DNA of 64,000 nucleotides from Puffinus mauretanicus (lineage: Eukaryota > Chordata > Aves > Procellariiformes > Procellariidae), in assembly GCA_023333565.1 (NCBI GenBank), contig JAJKFH010000157.1, positions 806,001 to 870,000 on the forward strand, read 5' to 3'. Position numbers and translations under genes: made by a program. How positions within the stretch are numbered: the stretch's first letter is position 1; every line of letters begins with the position of its first letter. This document shows positions 1 through 11,900 of this stretch, in pieces. The notes under the pieces were generated by a model. It was not told the DNA's origin, did not search any database, and saw only the letters and a list, made by a program, of their open reading frames with translations.

Positions 1-850
1 TATAGCTGGGAAACCTCAGGTATTAAATTTAACTGAATAGGGAGAGAGGACTTGTGCAATTCATTCAAGCGGGCTTTTGTTAGTGAATAAACAAATACCT
101 TGCAATATTGGTAACATAGCATTTAATCCTATAGTTTTATCCCAGAATAAAATTTTACTGTCTTCAGATCTTGACTGTCTATTCAGTTTTAATTGTCACC
201 CTCACTTCTCCACTTAACTATGGTACTACACTGTGATCACTCCCAGGCACTGAAATAGAAATACGGTAATTTCCTGTCTGTAAGAACTGCTCCCAACATT
301 TACGACCAAATTTGCCTTGCAGAGCTACCCTAAAGGCTTCTCCCAGTGAAGGCATTGAGATTCAGACCTATTCAATGTTCATAGCCATCTAAGAGAGGAG
401 GCTCAACTGAGGAGGTCCTTGTCCCATCCTCCTGAAGGCAATATGGGAATTTGCCCAGCTTAGAAATTGAACAGGCACGTCCAAGGATATGCTGCTTCAT
501 AAACTGGTAAACGCTTTGTTGCTTCTGCAGCCTAGATTTACTGTAGGTACCAGCAGTCTTTGATTCCTTCACCTCTCCAGAAATCTTCTGTGAGCTGTTT
601 TCCCTGTATTCTTTGTTTTAAGGACTTGTTGCAGTCCTCCTTCCTGTGTACCAAGGATCTGTAATTCTTTCCTTCTAGTGAATAACGGAATTCTTCCATA
701 TCCACTCTTCTGCACTAGGATTCCCCAATCTCTTCCCGTGTCCCCATTCACATCCTCCATCTTCCCCAATTCCAGTGCCTCTATGGATCTCTTCATTACT
801 TTGCTTCCAGTACATCACAGACCATTGTGTCTTCTGCATTCTGTATGGAG
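1..850. other. Unannotated AT-rich flank
   Basis: I see no recognisable gene or repeat. The open frames here (66-116 codons) overlap on both strands and resemble no family I know. Sequence belonging to the left LTR of the element at 1-1.85 kb may begin somewhere after about 850, but I could not place its left end. Confidence 0.5.
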
Positions 851-889
851 TTCATGTGCCTCTAATTTCCACCTACTTTGTCTAAGTTT

Positions 890-1020
890 GTATGCATGTA
901 GAATTGATCAGTCTCTAGTTAAGATGAATATTTGTTTGACTAAAAGGAGAATTGCCCATATTGGGATTCGTCATTACTCTGGGTTCGCACTCCCACTCCG
1001 ACCCATGGGTCACTCCGACA
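890..1020 (+). mobile_element. Putative 5' LTR remnant (R-U5 end) of an endogenous retroviral element
   Basis: The block ends in ...CTCCGACA, with the usual CA terminus, two bases before a perfect primer-binding site. That placement is the main reason to call it the end of an LTR. Its left edge is a guess: I find no TG start or copy of the U3 that begins at 1331, so the 5' LTR is probably truncated. It could also be unrelated flank that happens to precede the PBS. Confidence 0.45.
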
Positions 1021-1022
1021 TC

Positions 1023-1040
1023 TGGTAGCAGAGGATGGTT
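1023..1040 (+). promoter_or_regulatory. Retroviral primer-binding site, initiator tRNA-Met type
   Basis: The 18 bases TGGTAGCAGAGGATGGTT are the exact complement of the 3' end of vertebrate initiator tRNA-Met including its CCA tail (tRNA sequence recalled from memory). The match stops exactly after 18 nt, as expected for a reverse-transcription primer site, and the site begins two bases after an LTR-like CA terminus. This is the strongest evidence that 0.9-1.85 kb is a retroviral element. Confidence 0.75.
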
Positions 1041-1083
1041 GGAAACATGCTGGGCTCGTAGCCCAGGGGTCTGGTAGCAGAGA
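1041..1083 (+). other. tRNA-Met-like hairpin and partial second PBS in the leader
   Basis: Directly after the PBS is a perfect 5-bp stem, CTGGG (1050-1054) and CCCAG (1062-1066), closing a 7-nt loop CTCGTAG. Initiator tRNA-Met has the same stem around CCCATAA. From 1047 to 1071 the similarity to the sense tRNA is about 20 of 25 positions, and all differences I count are transitions. At 1072-1083 a second, 12-nt copy of the PBS start (TGGTAGCAGAGA) follows. No T-arm or closing acceptor strand is present, so this is not a tRNA gene. Confidence 0.5.
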
Positions 1084-1316
1084 CTACAATTCTTCGAGAC
1101 TGCGGTAAGCGCAGCGAGAGAAGGGGAGTGGGAAACAAGTGACTGGGAGTTGTACCATTCTAGTGTCCAAACGGATAGAATAGATAACGGTGCAGTCTGG
1201 CCAACTGCCTCCCAGAGGGTGCGCTGCTATCATGTGAAGCTTCGTTGCTCGCTGGTTTACTCTCTGAGAGAGGGATCGAGACAACGGTGAAACAGCTTAT
1301 TAAGCTTTTTATAAAC
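1084..1316 (+). mobile_element. Short internal leader of the retroviral element
   Basis: Only 276 bp separate the PBS from the polypurine tract. No gag, protease, polymerase or envelope reading frame is present or would fit. The element is therefore either a non-autonomous miniature or the product of a large internal deletion. The only long open frame (66 codons, minus strand) resembles no known protein. Confidence 0.5.
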
Positions 1317-1330
1317 AAAAAAGGGGAAAA
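1317..1330 (+). promoter_or_regulatory. Polypurine tract
   Basis: Fourteen purines, AAAAAAGGGGAAAA, immediately precede TGTGGAGAAG, an LTR-like TG start at 1331. This is the expected position and composition of the plus-strand primer of a retrovirus. Confidence 0.65.
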
Positions 1331-1483
1331 TGTGGAGAAGTAGATATTTTAAAGACATTTTCTGAGTTGTGGAGAGAAAAGACCTGAACACCTGGCTTAG
1401 TTGTCCCTTCTGTAAGGAAACTGTAAACATCAAAATGGGCTCTCAGTTAGGAATGCTGCTTACGGTTACCCTGAGGTGTGGCC

Positions 1484-1553
1484 TAATGAGTACCAGCTGA
1501 TTCAAGAGCCAATGAGTACCAGCTGGAGCCAATGAGTACCAGCTACAAGAGCC
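1484..1553 (+). repeat. Triple direct repeat in U3
   Basis: Three copies of a unit starting AATGAGTACCAGCT and ending in GAGCC, with spacers of different length (27, 20 and 23 bp). They lie about 150 bp into the LTR and 130 bp upstream of the TATA box, where retroviral enhancer repeats sit. CAGCT inside each copy is an E-box-like core. Confidence 0.7.
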
Positions 1554-1685
1554 AAAACAGGTGAAGGGAATTGTGAGCAGACATGCCCGGAAGGAAGATT
1601 TGAGAGAGGCGAGAGAGACAGTGGTGGTGAAGCCCAGAAGGGTGAGGCATCCTGCCCTGTTATGATGGAGGCTCCAGTATTGCTC

Positions 1686-1692
1686 TATATAT
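1686..1692 (+). promoter_or_regulatory. TATA box of the putative LTR promoter
   Basis: TATATAT preceded by CTC, about 355 bp from the LTR start and downstream of the enhancer-like repeats. It is a sequence match and position only; activity is not shown. Confidence 0.4.
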
Positions 1693-1882
1693 GTGAGGGT
1701 CTGTGCTATCTTACACCACAAATGAACGTGGGGCTGATGAAGAAAGAAGGTCTTGAAGAAAGGAAATAGAAATATCCAGTGGTGTACCCCTGTTGAGCTG
1801 AATGGAGGACAATTCAGGTGAGCAGCCAATTATATGAACTTTATACATTAGTTATGGGACAGTCGGCATCTCAGTCTTCAAC

Positions 1883-2011
1883 TTCCTGAGCTTTTGCCGT
1901 CAGTGGGATACAGATCTTTAAGAGTATCATGTTACTTCCAAAAAGAAAAACAACATCAAGCTGAGGGTAGGTCCTCACAATCTCAGCCAGCTCTCCCACC
2001 TCTGCAAGTGC
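1883..2011 (+). repeat. 129-bp perfect direct repeat, copy 1
   Basis: Identical base for base to 2203-2331, with an offset of 320 bp. Identity breaks sharply on both sides. I do not recognise the unit. The lack of any mismatch in neutral-looking DNA implies a recent duplication or an assembly artefact. Confidence 0.95.
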
Positions 2012-2202
2012 TGACCTTTCTTTTATGTAAGAAGACACTTCTCCACCGACTTGCTTCGTAATCGGGAGAGAACTTCAAGTTTGATAATAGTGGATGGATT
2101 TACACAGCAGATGCCAGGCGAATGGTGTGGCCCTCATCCTGTTTTCCAGTTGTCTGTTATTGAAATCAGTTAAATTCTGCTCCAAATGCACCAGACAGCT
2201 CA

Positions 2203-2331
2203 TTCCTGAGCTTTTGCCGTCAGTGGGATACAGATCTTTAAGAGTATCATGTTACTTCCAAAAAGAAAAACAACATCAAGCTGAGGGTAGGTCCTCACAA
2301 TCTCAGCCAGCTCTCCCACCTCTGCAAGTGC
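2203..2331 (+). repeat. 129-bp perfect direct repeat, copy 2
   Basis: Second copy of the repeat at 1883-2011, separated from it by 191 bp of unrelated sequence (2012-2202). Small open frames cross it on both strands but match nothing known. Confidence 0.95.
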
Positions 2332-2849
2332 ATGATGAGTTGTGCTCTTGTACAAGCAGGCAATGATTTGGAGTATCAAGCAGTTTGAAAAGTAGAGCTT
2401 GTGAAGAACCCAGTGTGTAGCTAAGCTCTCCATAGCAATATTAATGAGCAACAACCTTGCTTTGAAAATATACAGTGTGTGTTTCTTCACTGCTTCTTTT
2501 CCATCTCTGCTGATTTCTACTGTGTTCAGCATTCTTGGAAACTTCTGCCCTGCTGGGAGCCCCAGAGGATCTAAACTTTACTTTAGTAGATCTAAACTCC
2601 AAAACGTGCACTCAGACAAGAACACGTGGACATACAGACACAAGGGCCCACATTATAAGACAGTTTTTATTCATTTTCCAGCAGAGTTTTGTCATCATAA
2701 ATGATCACTAGCACTTCAGAGCACCACTTACTTTCTGTATGGATACACAGAAAAACTCCTCGGGACAGCAAGATCAATTAACTTAAAATAATACAATGAA
2801 TTTTTTTGGAGTTGTAACTTCTCTTTTAACCGAAAATGGGGCTTTAAGA
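2332..2849. other. Unannotated stretch
   Basis: Nothing recognisable apart from short overlapping open frames with no family resemblance. Confidence 0.5.
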
Positions 2850-2970
2850 AAAGCACTTAATTTCTGTGTCATCATTTCTCCCAGCTGTACAATGGGATAA
2901 TAACATTGCTTTATCTCACTGGGATTCTGTGAAGAAAATTCATTATTCTTGTGAGAGGCTCTACTACCAG
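2850..2970 (+). mobile_element. MIR-type SINE relic
   Basis: The block runs CACTTAA..TCTGTG..CATCATTTC, then CTGTACAATGGGATAATAA, then ..TATCTCA..GGATTCTGTGA. This follows the core and 3' part of the MIR consensus in order (TTAACCTCTGTG, CTGTAAAATGGGGATAATAA, CTCATAGGGTTGTTGTGA). Divergence is high, as expected for an insertion older than the amniote radiation. The tRNA-derived 5' head and the tail are not recognisable. Confidence 0.65.
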
Positions 2971-5900
2971 AGATAAGGGTTGTGGAAAAGCCTCTCAAAA
3001 ACTAGTTGCGCTTAGGCTTATCATTGGTCACATAAGTACAGTTAAATACTTTCATAAGTGCTTGCTGGCTTTGGACCTAGGTCAAGACAGGCGTAATTAA
3101 GGCAAAAATCAAAAGTTTGAAATTCTTAAAATTAAAAGGTGATGTTCCAATTCAAGAAATCAATAACTTTGAGGTTAAGAAACACTGCCCACATTTTCAG
3201 AATCTGCCTTTCTCTCTGCACCACAGCAGCATTTGCTGGCACAAAGGGAGAAAGCACATTCAGAAAACTTGGTCTAAGGCATTTCCATGGTGCTGCGTAG
3301 GCTTATTAGCTTACCATGAGGAATTTCGTTAACTAGTGTGAGAAATTCCTTTCAATGCTCTACTGCATGGTCTTGGTACGTACTGGCAAGGATACGTCCT
3401 GCCCCAGGCAGCTTCAGAGACACAGAGCCCTTCAGCTGATGTTGCAGTTAAAGGCTCAATCTGACCCTCTGGGAAGTATATTGGTTACTTCTTTTTTGTT
3501 TGTTTGTTTTACATAAGTAGGGATGGTATCGATGTTCTCCAGCAATCCTCATCATATGGCTTTTCACAGGAGGAAGAACAAAAGGTAGAACAAAAAGTAC
3601 AGGTTGTCAAAGATGCTGTCACTTGGAACATATTTCTCCTGAGCTGTATCCAAAAGGGGAGATAAAAGAAAAGATACTAAAATATTTTATGTGTGTTTGA
3701 GATGAGCTCAACGCGACTCCTGTTGTTTCTCTGCTAAAACACATCACTGACTAAAGCAACATAAAGCTCCGAACGCTGTCTTTGAAAATAGTTAGACAAA
3801 CATTACTTACAGGCTTGGTGGTTTGGTTGTTTTTTAACTTTGCTTTAGCCTGTCAAACTCGAGAACTGTCTCTCTCTCTGCCATTTGCAGACGCTGCCTC
3901 TGCTCCCTTGCCATTTACAAGGGTTTAGACAGCTATTGCAAGTCCTCTTCTCCTTTAGTTCTTCTGCTATAAATAGCAAGGTGTGGAGCAATGAGTGCCC
4001 ACAAATGCCACTGTAACAGAATGCAGTAATGCACGAGGACTGCATGGCTAACAGAAAAAAAGAGCCAGTCGCCTTACAGACTCATCATTACTATGTGTCT
4101 GTGCATCCGATGGGCAGGTCTGCACCGCGGTCACTGCTGCACACCCAGGCTGTGTATATACAGATCGCCCTTTATATGGATGCTATGTTTATGTCTCCTC
4201 CTTGAGTAGCAGCTGGCGGCGGTCAGCAGCCTGATCTGCGGGCTGAACTTCGACCCTGTAATAGTCGCAGTGCCTGAGCAGAGTGTGGTAACCACTGCAA
4301 GAGGCACTGCTGGTTACAAGCTGTTGCATCTGTGTTTTATGTCTGCAGCCTGCTTTAATTTGTGTCCTACTCCACACCAAGCCTGCCATTACTACTACAC
4401 AGTTAAGGACAGCATTCTGCAAACAGTAAGGGGCAAATTCACTTCCAAACATCGATTCCCTTTTTAATCACAAGAAGCAAGAGAGCAGGGATCCTCCAGG
4501 AGTTTGTACTCGCACTCCACAGGCACGACACCATGCAGATAACAAGCATCCTATTCACCTCCCTAACTGGAAACATCTGGTCTGAGCTAGTTGGCATCCA
4601 CCTGTAGTCAGCGAAGAAAGAAAAACCCTGAACAGACTGATTGATCCAGTGCTAAAGCGCATCTCAAACAAACAGCGTGAACTGCCCTCTGGAGCTTATC
4701 TCCTCCCGTTAATTATAAGGGTAGCCTGGAAAACCGGTTTAGACTAGATACCGGACTTACAGGCTGCTTAAGTTAGATGACCTGACTTCCAGCCCTGGTT
4801 GAAAGGAGACTGCATCAGAATCCTCTCCTCTCTGCCTATAGCAGGCTTTCCGCTGTGCAGAAACTTCAGGCAAAGCCCTGGCTTAATTTAAGTCCACGGC
4901 AACACTCTAACCGGACTAGGATTTCTCCCGTCATACCTGCTTCTGATTCTGGCTGTATCATAGCCTCACAAAACTACCGAGTGGGAATCACTACAGTAAA
5001 ACCCTTGTCCAAATATTTCACGGTATAAGAAAAGAAATCATGCATTTTGGAGAGGTGCAAAAATTCTGTTTCAAAGCTTTTAGCAACCTTGCCTTTATTT
5101 TGTAAAATCTTATTTTGCTTACCATAAAATAATGCCTTGATCATTAAAGTGGCTCTTTTTTCACGGGATGCTGTAAAAAATGGAGTGAGTATTCACCAAA
5201 AACCCAAAGACTATTTGTTACACTGAAACAGGCTGTGGCAGAAATGGGGCGGCTCTGGGTTAATTCCCGAATACCAAGTTTTCACCCAGTAACTCCATGG
5301 CTTACTGGAAAACGCTGTTGTGTAAAATCAAGAGGGAAATTGGGAAACCAAGAGGAAAGCCAAGAAACAACCTCAGACAAGACACGTCTCAACAAACACA
5401 TGGGGGCTTTACAAATGTAGGAAGGGGAGACGACAAAAGATTTCTGCGATAAAATACCACTCTTTCTGCAGAAGGGGGTAGGTAAGGGAGGGAAACAGAC
5501 AGACAGAGGTTATAGCCCTAACCACAGCCATTAGGGCTGACAGTGAACAGGAAGCCTGTTTAGTAGCTCTGTCAGCATTTGGCAGTAATCCAGGTAAGAT
5601 ATACATGCAAATTGCCCTCTTGTTTTAAAATCCTCTTTCCTTTATGTTACCTTCTATCTTCGCTGACTTACCTACTCCTGCAGCCAGGGACTGGGTTAGC
5701 CATCGGTCCTTACCCCAGCTATGGCCTTGCTGCCCGTCATGCACCTTCGCAGTGTCGTGGGAGCTGCGCCGGCGCTGCAGGTGGGGTGCACGCCTCCAGA
5801 GGAGCCTCCAGCGGGTCCCCGTCACTGGCATGCTGCAGCACACTCCCCCGGTCACCCAGATTTTGGTCACCTCGGGGGTGAGCAGAGTTTGCATCGACCC

Positions 5901-8900
5901 TCAATACACTATGCAGGGCATGCCTCGGAGGGAAAAGGATGAGAGATTCAGCTAACTACAAAGAAATTTTTTTGTAAATATATATGGGTATATATAAATA
6001 CATAAAATATACATATTGTATAAATATATTCCTGTGTAGCTGGAAGCATGAAAAAAGGATAATTTTACCCACAATTTTACGAAAGGTAAGTAACAATATT
6101 TCATTCTGCCTCAGCACATACTTTGCCCAGCATTTTCAACCTGCCTCTACCACCCCCCCATTCACAGTAACTGAACATGCTTCAAACATCAATGAGTCAA
6201 TGCTCAAAACAGCCTTGCAAAAAGCAAAATAATATCAGCCCCATCTTGTTGTGGCAGAGATGAAGTCACGCATGGGCTGCCCGTAGTTACCGAGACAACC
6301 TGGAGGATATCTGTGATTCAAACCTCACTCCGTCGTTTGCCCGTGCCTCGATGGCCAAAGTACCCTCTCTGTAGAAAAGCTGCTAGTCAGAATATGTAAC
6401 TGGGGCTCTGCTGAGCTTTGAGCACAAACCAGAGGCACGCTTTACTGCAAATGAAGGGAAACTATTCTTTCCTATTAATGTCTCCTCACTGCTAACTGCA
6501 TGCATTCAAAAGTCACAAATTATCTCTACTACAGTTTCCAAGGAATAATACTTGCGAAAAAAAAAAGAAATTTTAAGTCTTATGAATGCTTGTTTCCCTT
6601 TGTTTAAGTCTGAGTTTCTGAGACCGTAGGGTGCACTCAGGTCAAGTTATCAAGGGTTTCTGACGTACCATGAGAACTATAAACCTATGCTTTTAAAAAT
6701 GAAATATGAGATATGCCCCCAGAATCTGGGACTTCAAGAAAAAAAACAACAAATATCATGAGACTCCATTAAAAGCAGGAGCCGACAACACTGTGACCCA
6801 GAAGTGACATGGAAGAGTAAGCACTATTTCTAGGTACGGTGAGACTCACATTGTTAACTTTTGCAATGCCTTCTGGAACAATCTGGGACCAAATTAATTG
6901 CTGACATAAGTAATTTCACCTGAATAAGGTGAAAATTCTCCTGGATAAGGAATTTCACCAGGCTCATCTATGAAAAACTTTGGTCCTGGGTGGTTTTTCT
7001 CTGTCCATGTGAGTGGAGCACAGGCAATTTTCATATCAGCAGGATATCTTTTCTGAAAAAAAAAGAAGGAGCTGACAGATTTTGGAAACAAAATTATTAC
7101 TTGCAACTGTGACAGATACCATGGTGACGCTTACAAGAATTTTTCCTATTAAGCTTTAGCAAGTGCTAGTGCCACAATAAATAGCCTTTCATATATGGAG
7201 GCTTCAGAAGGAGCAAATAAGGAATAATGCAAGCAATTCTAGAAGAGGTTTAAAAAAGGATTATATCACTTCAAGCTTAAACCAATAATGTAATACAAAA
7301 AAAAGTAGCTGAACTATATGGAATTACTTACCAGGGTATCTTCATTCCTAATCTATAATTTATAGGCACGTTTATTTTACATTTCTGTAAAAATAATTAG
7401 ATGTACTTGGATTCCAAATGAAAAATATCAGATTATATATAAGGCAGCACAGAAGCATCTGAGGTTAAATAACACTCCCAGTGAGATGCCTATGAATCTT
7501 TTTGATACGGAGTAGTCAATAGGGGATTTTCCTCACAATTCCCTATTCTACTGAGGATTCAATCCCTCTTCCCCTGAGAAATTTGATGTCACATGGACAG
7601 GAACAAAGAATTTTGAAGGTGGAAAAAATTGTAAAGTCAACCTAAGTGTTTTCTGTACAGATTAAATGTGCATGCAGCTGAGTTTACAGAAGGATTTCAT
7701 AATATTGAGACCTACAGAGATCAAAAGTAATAATAAGGAGTGTCTCAGAGTCTGTGGTGGCATGAAAGGATCGTGCATTCTGGAGAAAATTTACATTCTG
7801 TTTGTTGACATCTTGTAGATTGAGCTATGCCAGAGGGATATAAATCAATGAAGATGCTGCTGTAGTATTTGAGTCCATTATTAATACAGTCCAGTATATT
7901 TTTATAAGAATAAGTTATAAAAAATATTAAAAACATATTTAATTTTTTAAAATTCTTTGAGACAAGTTCTATTCCCTACTGTACACATACACAGTTAATA
8001 TAATCTGCATGTTCTCCATTTTCAGCTGGTCCTACTCAGGCATAGATATGTAAATAAACATGATAAATTTTCACTAGTGAATATGAAGAAATCCTGTTAG
8101 GATGGCAACTATATAACCAGAATCTGTAATTACAGCTAGAATTTCCCTGCATAAGAACACAGATTCCCTGTCCCTGGGTATCTCCCTGGCAGTCCTTTAA
8201 TCTCCCTTCTAAGCAGTCATCATTTCAGTCTAAGCACTGCATTCCAAGGCTGAGACAGAAAAACAAGGATAAGCCATGTGGTGTTATGGTCCAGGAAAAT
8301 ATTCACTATCCTAACAAAGCTATAGTTCTACAGTGAAGATACAACTTGGGATTCAGAGACAGGAGAGGAAAGCATATTCAAAACATGCAAAAGGAAAAGT
8401 ATAAAATATTCGTGGGCTAACATGCTAGGTTGCTATATTTCTGGGGGAATTTCCATGCATATATGTACAGAAACAAATAACTGAATCCTTTTGCTTCCTT
8501 TCACGAAGCAACTACCAAAGTCAGCAGCTAAGATGTCCTTAGTCTACAGTAGTGTTTACAGATGGAAAAGAAAATAAAAACAAAGAAAATGAGAGAAACT
8601 TGAAAATAGTGACTACTGGATGCTTGTATCCAACAGAGTAAAGAATGAGTTCATGTAATAAAGCAGTGTAAAGGTTTTCAGTTCTGGAAAGGCGCACTTG
8701 GAGGATTTAAGTAAACAACAGTTCAGTCCTAAAGGCAGAACTTTAATGGAAATCAAGGAAGACCTGGCATGTAAAAGGCTTACAAAAACAAAAAGCTACC
8801 AGGAAAAAAATGGAAGAGAGCATTAAAATCCACCACATTTTCCAACTCCGCTGTGATTAAGATCCCCTAGACTTACATGAAAAAGAGAAGGAATATGGAG

Positions 8901-11900
8901 AATAAACTGTCAGATGGACCGAACAATTATAGGAGGTTAAAAAAAATCTATTATATAAGACATGGAAAAGCAAACCAACAAAAATATAGTCATTTAGTCA
9001 GATAATTGTGTAGAACAAACAAACCAGAGAAGTAAAATAGCAGAATTGATCAGAAAAATAAAAAAAAGACCTTTAAAATTACATTGGATGAGGGGGACAA
9101 TATACTGCAGAGAAAGAGGCCCACAAATACAGAAGGCCAAACAATAAATGTGTAGAAGTATCCAGGAAGATACTTCTTTTGAAATTAAAATAAAAAGATA
9201 TTTTAATTATGAAAATGGATGCAAAGCTTTCTGAAGCATACTTTGAGCACCACTGCATTATACGAAAGAGAGGTGGGCGTGCAGCAGGTCTCAGACAAAA
9301 ACAGGAAGGTTTTCAGACAGGCCAGTAGGGAAAAATAGAGCGTTTTTCTACTCATATGCAGAAGCACAGGAGTAGACATGGAACACAAAACGCTATATTG
9401 CCTGCGTCATCGCTTGTTATTAAAAAAAGCATGGCTCTATTAAAGTCAATGGAGCTGCAGCAGTATAAAACAACAGAGTTTTACTCCCTGTGTAGCTGTA
9501 TGGTTGAAGGGTTCCCTTATGTTGAAGGAAAACACATTTCTCCCTCATAGTCCATTGAAGAAACATTTCCAGCATAACCTATCTTTATAAAAAGACCTCC
9601 ATGGAGAGTGGAGAAACTTAGTCATAACTGATGAAAAGAGATTCTCCCTTCGGGGGAATACCTTGAGAATGCATGAGAATACATGTTTCTCTTCCTCTCT
9701 TTTATTTTTGAGACATCTTTTTTCAAGGTTTTTAGGGTGAGACATAGGCATATCGCAGGTAGGCCACGGCCCTGAGCCCTGGGCAGTAGTTTAGCTAACT
9801 CCAGAAGACCCCATGAAGCACAAACTGTGCCAGACACATCAAGCAAGGCTCAGTTACAAGAAGATAGGGGACCATTTCTTCCCTGGATCTTGCTTGGCAG
9901 AGACACTCTGGGAATCCTACTGGGCAAGTAAGAGAAAAAATGTCCCATGAAAGTGGCATAAGACTTCCATGAAAATAACTCACTGAGTAAAAGTATTCCA
10001 AAATCGAATCTAATAACGCTGCATAGAAAAATCTATTCTACCAGTCTGGAATTCAAAGTATCATAGAGCTAGGGAACTGTACAAGCAACATTAAACAAGA
10101 CAAGCAAAATGTAATCCAGAGCACTTGTAACAAAAGCGTAGAATAAGGAATGGGCGAATAAAAGTGTGAAGGCAGCCTAATGCTTCCACAATTAATAGAT
10201 CTACTTTAAAAAAAAATCAATTCAGTGCAAAGTTAGAAAGATGTCAGGAAGGAGCAATTATTCATGGCTAATTACTTTTTAGAGGATGATGACAATGGGT
10301 TAGTTTCCTCTGGTATTGATGAAGAAAAACCTCTGGGGAAATCATTTGCAAAGGTTACCAAGGATATGAATTATTCTCTGGTATGTATGAAGTACAAGAA
10401 TATGAAAGAATGAGTAAAATACTAGTGTAGTGAAGGTCATCAAGACAACTCAGCTAATAGCATAAATTACCACTTTAGAGATTCAAACATGCCATCAATA
10501 TGTCTAATAATGAATGATCTCCCGGAAGGGATGATTTGTTATGAACTGTTCAGATACTCACCAGAAAGAAGACTTTAAAATAATTTGCTTCAAAGGAATA
10601 TAGCAAAAGACAAAATTACAGAATTCAGCCTGTAGTTGTCCCTGTGAGTGAATTAGGGGAAAAAAAACCCTTTACACATGACGGTGCTGAGGTCCGTTTC
10701 TCTTCCTGTAATGTGGGGTTATGCAGCCCATCTGCTGGTCTTCCATTCACTTCCCCATCCCTCTCCAGAACAGCTACCATGGTCTTCTCCATTTTATCTT
10801 CTCTCTCTTTTGAGCTCTCTCTTATCCATACTTGTGGCTTCACTATCAGCTTCCTCTTCAATATATCCATTCACAACCGTCTTGTCTCTACTAGTCTCTA
10901 AGATAGCTAGCAACAGTTTTATCTCCTGGAAAATTAGCCTGTCTCACACCCCCCCTATCCCAGTGGACTCTCCATCTTAATTTGCTCACAGCCCTGATTA
11001 GTTGTTCACATCCCTGCTCCAAGTGCCCTATAACATCTGAAAATCTGATTACAGAGTCCATAGCACTCATTATAAATTCTCCTTCTCATCCCTCTCTCCT
11101 GCCTTTAAGCTGTGACAGCACCACCTCCACCATTTAGCCTGTTCATTATACTGCTCTGTATCCATTTCTGTGGAGCTCTCCCTTCATGTTTTCATTTGTT
11201 CTCATCCTGATTTTAGTAAGTAGGATAGCCACACATACCGCTGTCACATTTATATGCAACCTTCATACATAGCTGAGGGGCTAGATATTAGCTATATTAG
11301 CTACCAGTTCCTCTATAACTGCTAGTCGGACTATGCAATTAGAAAGCAATTCCTAGACTCTAGGTAATGAATATGCATGAAGCCTGCATACATTACGAGA
11401 TGTTACCAAATTGTCGGCTTTTCTATTAGAAGACAAAAGAAAGTTGGGTTTATTCAACCCTAGCATGGATTTAGTTAAAAAACACCAGGCTTATTATCAA
11501 CTGCATAGACTTCTGCTATGAGACAGCATGTAAAAATACCCTCCCTGTATTTATAAAAATGAGTGAGCATGTGATACTGTTCTAAATGAAGGGATTAATA
11601 TTCAAATTATAAGGTATGAAAACAAACAAAAGGCCTAGCCTGCCATTTTCATGCATTTTGATCTTCAGTGTTATTTATCTTGCAGTAAGCAACTCACCTC
11701 AAGACATGACTTGAATATGTCATCCATTCTTTCCAAAACTACTTTGCTACAAGGGAGGCCTCGTCCCTCCCATGGTAACAAAAAAGAAGAAGAGCTTGTG
11801 AGGAAGAAACAGGCCAGCCATAAAGCCAGGAAAAGGAGCCTGACCCACCTTCGAAAGCCATCACTGCGGAGACGTCTGAGGGCAAGGAGACTGCGACTGC

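Larger units (their letters stand above)
1331..1850 (+). mobile_element. Putative 3' LTR (U3 plus part of R)
   Basis: The block starts with TG directly after the polypurine tract. It contains three direct copies of AATGAGTACCAGCT with variable tails (1484-1510, 1511-1530, 1531-1553), like a retroviral U3 enhancer array, and a TATATAT box at 1686-1692. I cannot find the U5 end seen at 1020, so the right boundary near 1850 is approximate and the LTR may be truncated. The 128-codon minus-strand open frame here resembles no known protein and is taken as chance. Confidence 0.5.

Noticed and set aside
1027..1100. A tRNA-Met gene or pseudogene
   Set aside because: Only the acceptor 5' strand and anticodon arm resemble the tRNA. 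There is no T-arm or closing acceptor strand, and the position right after an LTR end explains the match as a primer site.
6230..6350. Possible antisense MIR (ATATCAGCCCCATC..GGCAGAGATGAAG..GATTCAAACC)
   Set aside because: Word matches occur in roughly the right order but are too few and gapped to call without an alignment score.
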